Assembly (NCBI GenBank): GCA_022510685.1
Contig: JAFLTA010000009.1
Coordinates: 1 to 64,000 of the forward strand
Direction of reading: 5' to 3'
Length of the DNA stretch: 64,000 nucleotides
From: Lachnospiraceae bacterium
GTDB taxonomy: Bacteria; Bacillota; Clostridia; Lachnospirales; Lachnospiraceae
Position numbers and translations under genes: made by a program. The notes under the pieces are model-generated. The model saw nothing but the letters and a program-made list of their open reading frames with translations. It did not search any database and had not been told where the DNA came from. Numbering within the stretch: position 1 is the stretch's first letter; every line of letters starts with the position of its first letter. Shown piece by piece: positions 1 through 8,357 of the stretch.

Positions 1-7
1 GCAAGGC

Positions 8-48
8 AGATTTTCGACGGTGTAGCGGTGGCTACAGCTAGAAAATCT
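8..48. repeat. Hairpin/inverted repeat at the left edge
   Basis: Two nested inverted repeats share one centre: AGATTTTC pairs with GAAAATCT outside and TGTAGC pairs with GCTACA inside, around a GGTG loop. There is no clear T-tract, so a simple terminator is not convincing. It lies about 100 bp upstream of the promoter of the transposase-type gene. The window starts 7 bases before it, so its context is unknown. Confidence 0.6.
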
Positions 49-145
49 AACACAGTAGATAAAAATATAGACAAACTTAACTGCAAGAAACTTAGTTTAC
101 GATGTACTAGCGTTAGTCTATGATAAAATCTAGAGTATTGCGTCA

Positions 146-174
146 TTGACATATTTCTATTCAAGTGATATAAT
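146..174 (+). promoter_or_regulatory. Sigma-A type promoter of the PD-(D/E)XK gene
   Basis: Perfect consensus TTGACA at 146-151 and TATAAT at 169-174 with a 17-bp spacer. The gene start at 202 follows at a normal distance with a GTGGGAG-like ribosome binding site. Confidence 0.8.
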
Positions 175-201
175 CAATTGATAAGTGGGAGAAAACAAAT
201 A

Positions 202-981
202 ATGAGCATTTCTTATGAAGAACAGGAGAAACAGATTCAACAATTTCGTCCAATAGACGATGCATTTTTTCGGGTGCTGGCGGACGATGTGAAATTTTGT
301 CAGGAAATACTCCGTGTTATTTTGCAGGATAATGAGTTGACAGTGCAGTCTGTAACTACACAGAAAGATGTAAAAAACTTAGCAGGTCGTTCCGTGCGTT
401 TGGATGCATTATGTACACTAGGGAATGATGCGAAATGTAATGTAGAAGTACAGCGTTCTGATAATGATGACCACTTGAAACGAATCCGCTACAACTCTTC
501 TTGTATCACTGCCAGCGAAACAGAACCGGGAGAAAAGTTTGAAAATGTACCTACTGTAACCGTAGTGTATATTTCGGAATTTGACTTCTTGAACGAAGGT
601 AGGACAATTTATCATATCGACCATGTAATAAGAGAAACCGGAACCGTGGTTGATAATGGCTTATATACCGTTTGTGTGAATACTAAGATTAATGACGGGT
701 CAGACATTGCAGAGTTAATGCAATGTTTTACCCAAACGGAAGTTGACAACAAAAAATTTCCAGTATTTTCTAATAGAATGTATTATTTAAAACATTCGAA
801 AGGAGGGTCAAAAATCATGTGTAGAGTGATGGAAGAATATATACAGGACATTATGAACGAAAAAATCAAAAATGCTTTGAACAAGGGCTTTACTCCGGAA
901 TTGATTGTTGATTGTTTAGATGTGCCCTTGGAGCAAGTTCTTAAAATACAGGAAAAAAATCTTATTAAAAAAACAATATAG
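202..981 (+). CDS. PD-(D/E)XK nuclease family transposase (Rpn-like)
   Basis: About 259 residues. The N-terminal pattern FRPIDDAFFRVLADD, then RLDALC and NVEVQ about 20 residues later, matches the D...ExQ core of the PDDEXK_2/Rpn transposase family that is abundant in gut Firmicutes. These proteins are RecA-independent recombination-promoting nucleases or transposase relatives. The ATG at 202 is preferred over the upstream in-frame start because GGGAG lies just before it. The C-terminal third (after residue about 190) is alpha-helical, as in the family. It is a single gene with its own consensus promoter and a terminator at 999-1028. No terminal inverted repeats or target duplications were found, so mobility of this copy is not shown. 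Confidence 0.8.
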   Translation: MSISYEEQEKQIQQFRPIDDAFFRVLADDVKFCQEILRVILQDNELTVQSVTTQKDVKNLAGRSVRLDALCTLGNDAKCNVEVQRSDNDDHLKRIRYNSSCITASETEPGEKFENVPTVTVVYISEFDFLNEGRTIYHIDHVIRETGTVVDNGLYTVCVNTKINDGSDIAELMQCFTQTEVDNKKFPVFSNRMYYLKHSKGGSKIMCRVMEEYIQDIMNEKIKNALNKGFTPELIVDCLDVPLEQVLKIQEKNLIKKTI

Positions 982-998
982 CCGGCATAAAACATTAC

Positions 999-1028
999 AA
1001 AAGAGGACTTGTATTCAAGTCCCCTTTT
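999..1028. terminator. Bidirectional intrinsic terminator
   Basis: AAAAGAGGACTTG-TATT-CAAGTCCCCTTTT forms a strong stem with T-runs on both strands. It ends the transposase-type gene on the plus strand and probably also the leftward gene ending at 1089. Confidence 0.8.
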
Positions 1029-1088
1029 ACGTTAATTAAATTCATTACATCTGCCAATATTTTTTCATGTATGTGATGGGATATTATA

Positions 1089-2288
1089 TCACTGCACAGT
1101 CCGTCTGGAAAAATACCTCTCATACATTAAATGCTCGAAGTCGATAGTCCAGCCATCGTCACTCATAATGATAAAGCTTGGAATTCCATTCTCTGCCTTT
1201 CTGAAAAATTCTAAAAAGTCCTCCTCATCGATAACACCATTCAAGTAGTCTTCCCAGAAATTTTTATGTGCGGCAAATCGCAGATTCTGATCGTTTCCTG
1301 CGCTGTCCTGAGCATCAAATTTACCGATAAATTGCAGTATCTTCTCATAATCATCCGGATGTTCGTACGGCATTTCCCATACCGGCTCCTTTTCTCCGAA
1401 GCGTTTACAAACGATTCCCTCCTCCGTATAAAAAATCTGGTAGGTAATCTCTTGTGCGCCTTCATCATCCGGATATGTACATTCGCTGGATTCTGCCGCT
1501 AATAACAGACCTGTATCAATAGAGGATTTTACTGCTGTATCTTCCAGAGATTGTACAGGAATATCATCTGTCACACTTCTATCGACTTCCAATGCTTTTT
1601 TTGCCTCTTCTTCTGAAGCCATCTTCATTGCTTCAATGGCAAGGTCTATCTGCTCCAAAAAATCTTCCCACTCCTCCTCAGTGAAGGACAATAATCCGAT
1701 GGGGAATGTGGGTGCAACTGGCATTCCTTCTTTCAGATAAGTGTTATTGATAATTTCACTCAGCATTTCCCGCCGTTCTTTTGTCGACATCGTAGAAGTG
1801 CCTGTAAACACTTTGTCTGTGTCCTCGCCGTCAGAACCGGATGGCGTGTCAGCATTTTTTGCCAATGCATTTGTCTTCGATGTTCCATTAGAGCTACCGG
1901 AATTAACAACATCGCCACTTTCATTAACGATAGTCGACGGATGATAGCGTAGTTCCCCGTACATTCGTCCAAACCTGGGGGCTCCGTTAATTTGATATTT
2001 AGAACAGCCATCATCTACCAGCACACCTTGAATCTCAAATAAGTCTGTGTCCGTTTCATGAAAGATACGTCCCTCCCAGCCTTTTGTAGAGAAGAGATTA
2101 ATCATATTCTCCAAATCGATTTTTGCTGCTCTGTCATACTGGGATATCTGTGCCTGTTCCTCTTCGCTTAATTCTTCTCCATTGAAAAACTTTGCAAAAA
2201 GGTCATCCTCTCCATTTTTTGTTGATAACTTTCCCGTCTGGGCATTGTACCAATAGGTAAATGAAGAACCTAAACCTTGAATTGCCAT
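1089..2288 (-). CDS. Uncharacterised acidic protein
   Basis: 399 residues from the ATG at 2288, which has an AAAGGAGG site; the upstream in-frame start of the track entry is ignored. There is no signal peptide, membrane helix or recognised domain. The N-terminus (MAIQGLGSSFTYWYNAQTGK) resembles the start of uncharacterised Lachnospiraceae proteins. The middle (about 130-170) is a low-complexity Gly/Ser/Asn/Thr linker, and the C-terminal part contains acidic helical segments ending in a W/Y-rich motif (GWTIDFEHLMYERYFSRR). It is separated from the upstream DUF4253 gene by a terminator at 2506-2535, so it is probably its own unit. I do not assign a function. Confidence 0.6.
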   Translation of the reverse strand: MAIQGLGSSFTYWYNAQTGKLSTKNGEDDLFAKFFNGEELSEEEQAQISQYDRAAKIDLENMINLFSTKGWEGRIFHETDTDLFEIQGVLVDDGCSKYQINGAPRFGRMYGELRYHPSTIVNESGDVVNSGSSNGTSKTNALAKNADTPSGSDGEDTDKVFTGTSTMSTKERREMLSEIINNTYLKEGMPVAPTFPIGLLSFTEEEWEDFLEQIDLAIEAMKMASEEEAKKALEVDRSVTDDIPVQSLEDTAVKSSIDTGLLLAAESSECTYPDDEGAQEITYQIFYTEEGIVCKRFGEKEPVWEMPYEHPDDYEKILQFIGKFDAQDSAGNDQNLRFAAHKNFWEDYLNGVIDEEDFLEFFRKAENGIPSFIIMSDDGWTIDFEHLMYERYFSRRTVQ

Positions 2289-2342
2289 ATGGTCAAACCT
2301 CCTTTTACAGTAAATCTTTGCATGAATGACACCCATGCATTT

Positions 2343-2391
2343 TTACTATACAGGAAACGATTAGTTTCCCATTCCCTTCTGTGCTACAGTC
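2343..2391. repeat. GAAAC/GTTTC hairpin repeat, copy A
   Basis: GGAAAC-GATTA-GTTTCC flanked by ACTATA on the left and a diverged CAGT on the right. It resembles copies at 32499-32536 and 41022-41064 (shared TA.GAAACGA.AA.TTT.C). All three copies are intergenic. Confidence 0.5.
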
Positions 2392-2494
2392 CTTCCGGCA
2401 ATCGGGACTGCCCTGCTCTCCATATGGTCCAAGCAGATTTCACAGAAATAGATTCTTCCTGCCTCCTTTCTTCTGTATTTGGGAGTATCCTAAT

Positions 2495-2535
2495 TAAAGA
2501 AAAAAACGGATGACAAATAATAATTTGCCATCCGT
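2495..2535 (-). terminator. Intrinsic terminator of the blaI operon
   Basis: Stem ACGGATGgCAAAT/ATTTGtCATCCGT, read leftwards, followed by a run of T (TTTTTTTCTTTAATT). It sits about 50 bp after the DUF4253 stop codon, ending the blaI-blaR1-DUF4253 transcript. Confidence 0.85.
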
Positions 2536-2585
2536 AGCGTGTTACTCTCCCATGTGAATTATATCGGTAATTTCTACTATTTTCT

Positions 2586-3380
2586 TTAATCCCACCAGAA
2601 ATACCAAATCTTTGAGCCCGGAATCCCTGCCGCCACTTCAGAAATAGTTCCGGAGCCTGTACACTGGTCTACCCTGTCTGCGCAAAATGCATAATGCTCC
2701 TTTGCAATATCCATCTTCCCGGATGCATCAATATTGTCCGGCACATAAAACTCCAAAACATCATGGGTAAACAAAGCAGGAAGCGCACCATAGGCTTCAT
2801 ACCAGTATTTACATACTGCAATCATATCCTCAGGAGCCGGACAGTCATTCCAGCCTCCCATCGGAATCCATGCAATGATTTCCCAAGGATTTTCAACTGG
2901 TATCTTTAGCAGCAGGCAGTCATATTCTAATTTACCTTTCATATTCTCATCATAACCTAAATATCCGGTAAAATGAGAGATAACCTCCCCTTCGTGCTCC
3001 TGCCCTTCCCCAATGAGTTCTTTCAGCTCCTCCTCCGTGTAATCCTCAGAAGTTTCTGTATACTCATCATATCGCTCATTTAAGATTTTCTTACCATCGC
3101 CACAACCGGAAATCAGTTCTTCCCGCACAAGATTATCCTCTTCAATAATTTCAAGCCATTCATCCACATACTCATCGCAGACAAGAATAGCAGGAATATA
3201 TCCTTTGCCCTTACAATCTGAAATCAGTTTCATATATTCTTTTTCCAGACTTTCTGCATCACTGCCTTTTGCATACACTGTATATTCGCAGTCAAACCTC
3301 GCTGCTATGGACTTTGTCAACTCATTTACAGATACGTCCTCTGCATTCGCTTCTTTGTTCTTCTTTCCAAATCCGAACAT
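2586..3380 (-). CDS. DUF4253 domain-containing protein
   Basis: 264 residues, start at ATG 3380 behind AGGAGG. The C-terminal 110 residues carry the DUF4253 hallmark: IPMGGWNDCPAPEDMIAVCKYW followed by a Y-x-A-(x)n-THDVLEFYVP block. The function of this domain is unknown; it is often linked to contact-dependent toxin or immunity clusters and to cytosolic stand-alone proteins. The N-terminus (FGFGKKNKEAN) is basic and short, and no signal peptide is present. It begins 23 bp after the M56 protease gene and is probably co-transcribed with blaI and blaR1, which suggests (inference only) that it is a target or helper of that sensory module. Confidence 0.75.
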   Translation of the reverse strand: MFGFGKKNKEANAEDVSVNELTKSIAARFDCEYTVYAKGSDAESLEKEYMKLISDCKGKGYIPAILVCDEYVDEWLEIIEEDNLVREELISGCGDGKKILNERYDEYTETSEDYTEEELKELIGEGQEHEGEVISHFTGYLGYDENMKGKLEYDCLLLKIPVENPWEIIAWIPMGGWNDCPAPEDMIAVCKYWYEAYGALPALFTHDVLEFYVPDNIDASGKMDIAKEHYAFCADRVDQCTGSGTISEVAAGIPGSKIWYFWWD

Positions 3381-3403
3381 AGTCTCTCCTCCTGCTCAAA
3401 ATA

Positions 3404-6358
3404 TCACTCTTTTTTGTCAGCTTTCTTTTTGAGCTTTTGTTCTGCTTTTTTTCGATTGTAAGCATCAATTCGCACTGTCACTCTTTTGTCTATCGGAAAA
3501 TGCGGTTCCTGGAAAAATGTCGTCTTCATGATAACATCATCCCTGTACTCGGTTGCCTCTATTTCCATAAGCTTATCATAAACGACATCTGCCGCTTTTT
3601 CAATACTTTTATCGTTTACATCGGCTGTCATTCCCAGCAAAACAACCGTACAGAAATCTATGGTATCCATCACTGCTACAGCCTTAAATGCATCATTTGA
3701 TATTTTTTTCGGTACATGGTATTTCTTAAAATATTTTGACACCGAATCATAAAAATCAGGACGTCCTAAAAGTTCATATATACTATTATAGCGTTTTGCC
3801 ATCATGATAAAGGCATCAGGTCGCGTGTCTAAGTTGCGTACACTCTCCGGTATTCTTGACTCCAATACCAGCGACAGCAAAGTGTCGGATTCTAATTTCA
3901 GAATTTCCTCCGGGAATTGTAACGCTGCAAGTCTCTCTTCGGCGGTATTCAGATATCTGAAATCTTTGTCATATCTTGAAAATGGAAAATGATAGCTTCC
4001 GTCATCTCCTTTCCACTGGGATACGTCCCGTATCAATTCCGGATACTGTTCTATCACCTGCGGAAACTCCAGTTCGTTTTCATCCGGCAAATAGATATTG
4101 ACAGATGTCTCCTGTTCCACATGGTCCGCCTGTGGCTCGATATACTCCACCTTGAGATTCAACTGCTTGGCATAAACTTCGGCAGTGCTCCCCTTATAAC
4201 ACCGGATAGTGAGTCTCGTATTGGGCACGACCTTCAGCGTTTCGTCTTCAACCACTTCTTTGTCAAATACTGCCTCATTCTCTACATCCTCAGGAAATTC
4301 CATATTCGGATTTAAGACAGTGACCGTCTCCAATTTACAACCACCAAAGCATCTCCCGCCTACTTTTTCCACAGAGCTTGGAATTGTAACTTCCTTCAAT
4401 GGTTCACACCAAAAAAATGCATTGCGCCCTATTTCCTTCAATCCCTCCTGCATAGTAATCTCTGAAAGCGGGCTATGCATAAATGCACACTCTCCGATTT
4501 TTTCCAGATTGCTTCCTTCTTCCATCTCCAATCTTTCCAGCGAAGAAGCCAGAAAAGCAGAGTTACCGATTTCTACAATCGTATTCGGTATGGTGACTGT
4601 TTTGGTCATTGAAATATTATTGCTAAACGTTGACTCAAGCGCTGTTGCCTCCTTAGGTAAAAGGACTTCTGCCTGTGTATAGTACGACAAACTCTCTGAA
4701 TGTTGAACCAACAATTTCCCGGACTGCGTCATGACAAAATACGGTTCTCCATACACCTGTCTGATATCTTTTGGTGTATACTCAGAGTCCTCAGGGTCAT
4801 ATCCATAGGAAGTAAGTTCTTTAATCATTTTCTGTTCTTCCGGTTTAGAATCCAGTTTCTGCCATAGCACATCTTCTCTCGAGTTATATTCTTTTACACG
4901 AAATCCGTTTTCCTGAAAGTAATCCCATACGTAACTGTCCTTTGCACAATATACCACCATATCCTTCGGACAGCCCTCAAACGCATTGTCATCAATTTCA
5001 TCAATATTAACCAGCTCATCTATAATTAATGTCCTTAAATTGGTACAGTTTGAAAAAGCATTTTCTTGAATACTGTAGGTTTCATCTAAATTATAATAGG
5101 AAAAGTACATTTTATGAAGCAGATGCCCGCGCACAAAATCCACCACATTTCCCTTATCATCCACTACCATCGCAGGAAACCCTTCCGTTTCCGTGATAGC
5201 CCAGTGAATATCTACATCAGAGACATCATTACTGTTAAGGGAATCCGGAAAAGTGGATAACAGTGTGACTGCCATTCCAATCACGACAAAAACAGCGGCA
5301 CTAAGCCATCTCGTCCCCTTCTGTGCAATACGCTCTATCCTTTTCTCTACACTACGTTTACTTCCGGACATTTGCGTGGAAAGGTTCATATAACCGCTGC
5401 TCCATGCCTGCTTTTTTATAACCGAAAGTAATGTCTCTCCGTAACCCATACGATGATATTCTCCCAGCAGGGCAATCACACGCTCGTCACAGGCAAGCTC
5501 CGCATCATTTTCCGATAAGCGGGCACAAAGCCATACCAACGGATGATACCAATACATGACCAGACATAAATTTCTTATGACAGACCAAAACACATCTCCC
5601 TGTTTGAAATGACAGATTTCATGAGCCAGACAATATTGCAGTGATTTTTTATCCTGCATCATTTCCGGTGCAATATAAATATTTCTGCCAAAAAGAAATG
5701 GCGAAGCTGCCTGTTCCAGTAGATATACCTTTCCCGGAATATGTTTAACGGGAAGTCCTCCCTCATACGAAACCCGGACCTTTCTCAACGAAAGATAAAA
5801 AATGAGATTGCGGAGTAAAATCACTAAAATCATGACACAGACACCGCTACCATAAACCACCATAAGAATCTTTGTGATACCGGATTGTTTCTCTACACCA
5901 GTAGTATCCTCTGCCCCGACAGCATTCTTTTTCTCTGAAATACCGGCAATATCTGCCTGCTCCATAGATTGCTTTCCATCGTCAGACAGGGTTTCTGCCA
6001 GTCCGTCCTCCACTGCGATTTCACTGTTTACCGGAGTTTTGCTGTCTGATGCAATCCCATTGTCTTCAGATAGTTTAATATCCGTTGCTGTACCGTTGTC
6101 TGTTAGACTGTCGCCTTCTATTGCATCCGTATGAACAAAATCCTGTGCCATCTGTGTAAATGTTCCCACAGATTCTCTAATCAAAGGTAAGATGGAAATA
6201 CTGCTATCCGGCATGGGAACCCATGCAAACAGAAGGCGTACTGCCACAATCAGCCAAAGTGCATACTGAAATCTGGCAGAAATTCTTCCGTCAACAATGC
6301 GCCGCAATCCCAAAAACATAAGCAATAAAAATGTTGTTAATGCAACTGTCTCCCACAT
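3404..6358 (-). CDS. BlaR1-type M56 peptidase fused to leucine-rich repeats
   Basis: 984 residues. The first part is a BlaR1/MecR1 protease: two N-terminal membrane helices (about 1-20 and 30-50), a 110-residue low-complexity loop, a third helix (about 165-190), the zinc motif HEICH (about 246-250) and the distal ligand region ENDAELACDE, then a fourth helix near 350-370. In classical BlaR1 a penicillin-binding sensor follows; here the exported part contains BspA-type LRR_5 repeats (about 430-470 and 570-680) and a 260-residue C-terminal helical region. The likely role is cleavage of the co-encoded BlaI in response to a surface ligand. The ATG at 6358 is chosen over an upstream TTG because GGGGGG lies 7 bp before it. 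It is 21 bp behind blaI. Confidence 0.85.
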   Translation of the reverse strand: MWETVALTTFLLLMFLGLRRIVDGRISARFQYALWLIVAVRLLFAWVPMPDSSISILPLIRESVGTFTQMAQDFVHTDAIEGDSLTDNGTATDIKLSEDNGIASDSKTPVNSEIAVEDGLAETLSDDGKQSMEQADIAGISEKKNAVGAEDTTGVEKQSGITKILMVVYGSGVCVMILVILLRNLIFYLSLRKVRVSYEGGLPVKHIPGKVYLLEQAASPFLFGRNIYIAPEMMQDKKSLQYCLAHEICHFKQGDVFWSVIRNLCLVMYWYHPLVWLCARLSENDAELACDERVIALLGEYHRMGYGETLLSVIKKQAWSSGYMNLSTQMSGSKRSVEKRIERIAQKGTRWLSAAVFVVIGMAVTLLSTFPDSLNSNDVSDVDIHWAITETEGFPAMVVDDKGNVVDFVRGHLLHKMYFSYYNLDETYSIQENAFSNCTNLRTLIIDELVNIDEIDDNAFEGCPKDMVVYCAKDSYVWDYFQENGFRVKEYNSREDVLWQKLDSKPEEQKMIKELTSYGYDPEDSEYTPKDIRQVYGEPYFVMTQSGKLLVQHSESLSYYTQAEVLLPKEATALESTFSNNISMTKTVTIPNTIVEIGNSAFLASSLERLEMEEGSNLEKIGECAFMHSPLSEITMQEGLKEIGRNAFFWCEPLKEVTIPSSVEKVGGRCFGGCKLETVTVLNPNMEFPEDVENEAVFDKEVVEDETLKVVPNTRLTIRCYKGSTAEVYAKQLNLKVEYIEPQADHVEQETSVNIYLPDENELEFPQVIEQYPELIRDVSQWKGDDGSYHFPFSRYDKDFRYLNTAEERLAALQFPEEILKLESDTLLSLVLESRIPESVRNLDTRPDAFIMMAKRYNSIYELLGRPDFYDSVSKYFKKYHVPKKISNDAFKAVAVMDTIDFCTVVLLGMTADVNDKSIEKAADVVYDKLMEIEATEYRDDVIMKTTFFQEPHFPIDKRVTVRIDAYNRKKAEQKLKKKADKKE

Positions 6359-6379
6359 AATAAATCCCCCCAATCCACA

Positions 6380-6754
6380 TTATCTGTTAGTCTTTGTCTT
6401 TGCCCTCTCCAATATGGCACTCAATTCCTCCAACTCCTCAGCAGAAAAACTTTGCCGCTCTACCATTGTATGTAGCATCAAGCCGAATTTCCCGTGATAT
6501 ACTTTTTTTAAAAAATCCTCCGTCTCCTGCCGCTCGGCATCTGCTTCTGAAATCAACGGATAGAACTGTTTCGTCCGTCCGTCCGTCTCATGTCTGACAG
6601 CCCCCTTCTCCTCAATGCGTTTCAAATAGGAAATAATGGTGTGTTTCGTCCATCCGGTCTGCTTTTCCATAGCTTTTGTCATTTGCGTAATCGTTTGTGG
6701 TGCATCCTTCCACAATAACTGCATCAGTTTCCATTCTCCATCCGATAATTTCAT
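6380..6754 (-). CDS. BlaI/MecI/CopY family transcriptional repressor
   Basis: About 124 residues. An N-terminal winged helix (LSDGEWKLMQLLWKDAPQTI; TGWTKHTIISYLKRIEEKG) is followed by a C-terminal dimerisation helix pair, the usual BlaI size and layout. The partner M56 protease is directly downstream. Family knowledge: BlaI dimers repress their own operon until cleaved between the two domains. ATG 6754 is preferred to ATG 6760 because the GGGGAGGA site is only correctly spaced for the second ATG. The promoter at 6857-6885 lies at the centre of a 59-bp dyad, the obvious autoregulatory operator candidate. Confidence 0.9.
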   Translation of the reverse strand: MKLSDGEWKLMQLLWKDAPQTITQMTKAMEKQTGWTKHTIISYLKRIEEKGAVRHETDGRTKQFYPLISEADAERQETEDFLKKVYHGKFGLMLHTMVERQSFSAEELEELSAILERAKTKTNR

Positions 6755-6828
6755 GTGCATTCCTCCCCACTGCGTATTATAATTGTCATATACCCTAAAT
6801 TTGCCACTATAAATATATGAAGAAAAAA

Positions 6829-6887
6829 GGTTGACGCCTGCTTACCTAATGCCAATAGTATAGCATTTTGGTAAACGTGTGTCAACC
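6829..6887. promoter_or_regulatory. Nested 59-bp dyad, probable BlaI operator
   Basis: Three arm pairs share one centre near 6858: GGTTGAC/GTCAACC, TTACC/GGTAA and ATGC/GCAT. The -10 box sits in the central spacer and the -35 box in the right outer arm, so a bound dimer or dimer pair would block polymerase. Only half would be transcribed, which argues for a DNA operator and not an RNA hairpin. Confidence 0.7.
6857..6885 (-). promoter_or_regulatory. blaI operon promoter
   Basis: Reading leftwards, TTGACA (6885-6880), 17-bp spacer, TATACT (6862-6857). It is about 100 bp upstream of the blaI start. Confidence 0.8.
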
Positions 6888-6930
6888 ACAATTACATTGT
6901 TTTTACCATGTGCCATTTCATACACTAGTA

Positions 6931-6962
6931 TAACGAATATTAAGTTGTTGATATATTCGTTA
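6931..6962. repeat. Inverted repeat between lipoprotein gene and blaI promoter
   Basis: TAACGAATAT and ATATTCGTTA are perfect 10-bp arms around a 12-bp loop. There is no T-tract on the leftward strand, so it is a poor terminator for the lipoprotein gene ending at 6980. It may be a second regulatory site of the blaI promoter. Confidence 0.45.
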
Positions 6963-6979
6963 CACCAGGCAATGTGTCA

Positions 6980-8287
6980 TTACTTTTCTTCCCAAATTTT
7001 TCCGGTTACAATATCGTAGTAAAAATGAAACTCTCCCTCATCGTCCTCCCAACTAAAACCAACCTGCCCATTATCATCTATGTAGTCTATTACCGAAGAA
7101 GTATCTACCGTATTTTTGATATCCGTTTTATAGTAGGAATCGTGATTGTTTTCACAATCGTCGAACATCCCATTGTTAGGTTCTATATGATTTAGCATAA
7201 ACTCAGCCAGTGTATTGTCCAGTTTCCATTCACCGAAATCGTTAACGTCTGTTGAAAGCAAAACATATCTCGTATGTCCGTTTTTTACAGTTTCTCCTTT
7301 ATGCGGACCTTCCACCCACTTCTCATTAGAAGTCCATTCTATAGATACATCAACATAAAATCTTCCATTTACTACGGAAATATCCTCCATATATATACTA
7401 ATACCTAACGCTTTTTTATCAGTCAGATTCATTTTTTTGATTATTTTATCGAATGTTTCTTTTTTTAAGAGACATGTCACTTTATCTCCATCAAATTTAT
7501 AGATGTTTTCATTATCCGGTACGAAATAAAGCATTCCGTCATATTCTGATAATGAGATGATTTCTTCCACCTCATTATCAGAATATATTTTCTTGTATTC
7601 CATACTATCGAGAGAAACAGAATATATTCCATCAAAATCAAAATCTCTATACAAAAAGAAATGATTCCCCGCAACTAATGGCAGGTCACTGTGGTTGTAT
7701 ACAATCTCACATCCTGTAATCTCCGGCTTAAATACAAGTGTATTTTTCCGGGTAGTTAAATCATACCGATAGCCGTAATATTTGGATGTCTCAAGATCGT
7801 ATCCAACATAGAAAACATAGGAGTCTGTTATCATTAAATCTGCAATTGGATATGTATCTTCTATTAAGATTTCCGTCTTGTCTGTATCAAATATCGGTTG
7901 CGTTTTATGTTTAACCGGGATACGACATAACGTATCTCCGGATTTTTCCGGGAAGGAATAATACATCCAATCATTCGTCAGCCACCAGACCTTAAAATCC
8001 TCCTCCTTCATTTTTATCTGCTGCTTTCCCGTTCCATCCAGATTTTCCTGATACCATTCACTATCATCTGTATCTGTTATACTTTCATAAATGTAAATAT
8101 AATCATTTTGCAGTGGGTCTGTTTTCGCAGTAGTCTCACTGTTTTTAAATACGGCTGATACCGCAGAACCATTTGCCACGTCCACTGTCTTTTCCGATGT
8201 TTTATTATTCTCCGTAGACCGTACACCACAACTGCACAAAATCATAAGTAACAGTATTGGTAATAGGAATAACGCATTACGTTTCAT
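6980..8287 (-). CDS. Beta-propeller-like lipoprotein (DUF5050-like), paralogue 1
   Basis: 435 residues from ATG 8287 (GAGAGGGG site). A signal peptide with an ILCSC lipobox makes it a surface lipoprotein. The rest consists of repeated beta-strand blocks with Tyr/Asp-rich turns (for example DYIYIYE, WLTNDWMYYSF, DGMLYFVPDNENIYKFDG), the look of DUF5050-type propellers found in clostridial lipoproteins. It is clearly paralogous to the upstream gene at 8358-9746: VFKNSET, ENLDGTG and WLTNDWMYY blocks align. It has its own promoter at 8314-8342. The ligand is unknown. Confidence 0.65.
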   Translation of the reverse strand: MKRNALFLLPILLLMILCSCGVRSTENNKTSEKTVDVANGSAVSAVFKNSETTAKTDPLQNDYIYIYESITDTDDSEWYQENLDGTGKQQIKMKEEDFKVWWLTNDWMYYSFPEKSGDTLCRIPVKHKTQPIFDTDKTEILIEDTYPIADLMITDSYVFYVGYDLETSKYYGYRYDLTTRKNTLVFKPEITGCEIVYNHSDLPLVAGNHFFLYRDFDFDGIYSVSLDSMEYKKIYSDNEVEEIISLSEYDGMLYFVPDNENIYKFDGDKVTCLLKKETFDKIIKKMNLTDKKALGISIYMEDISVVNGRFYVDVSIEWTSNEKWVEGPHKGETVKNGHTRYVLLSTDVNDFGEWKLDNTLAEFMLNHIEPNNGMFDDCENNHDSYYKTDIKNTVDTSSVIDYIDDNGQVGFSWEDDEGEFHFYYDIVTGKIWEEK

Positions 8288-8313
8288 GATGATTTCCCCT
8301 CTCTTTTCATTTA

Positions 8314-8342
8314 ACAATACACATTTTTCTGTTTTCCGTCAA
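8314..8342 (-). promoter_or_regulatory. Promoter of lipoprotein paralogue 1
   Basis: Leftward TTGACG, 17-bp spacer, TATTGT, between the two lipoprotein genes and 27 bp upstream of the ATG at 8287. Confidence 0.55.
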
Positions 8343-8357
8343 AGTATACATTCGCTA

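Noticed and set aside
6931-6962. Terminator after lipoprotein paralogue 1
   Set aside because: Good stem but no T-run on the transcribed strand; listed as an inverted repeat only.
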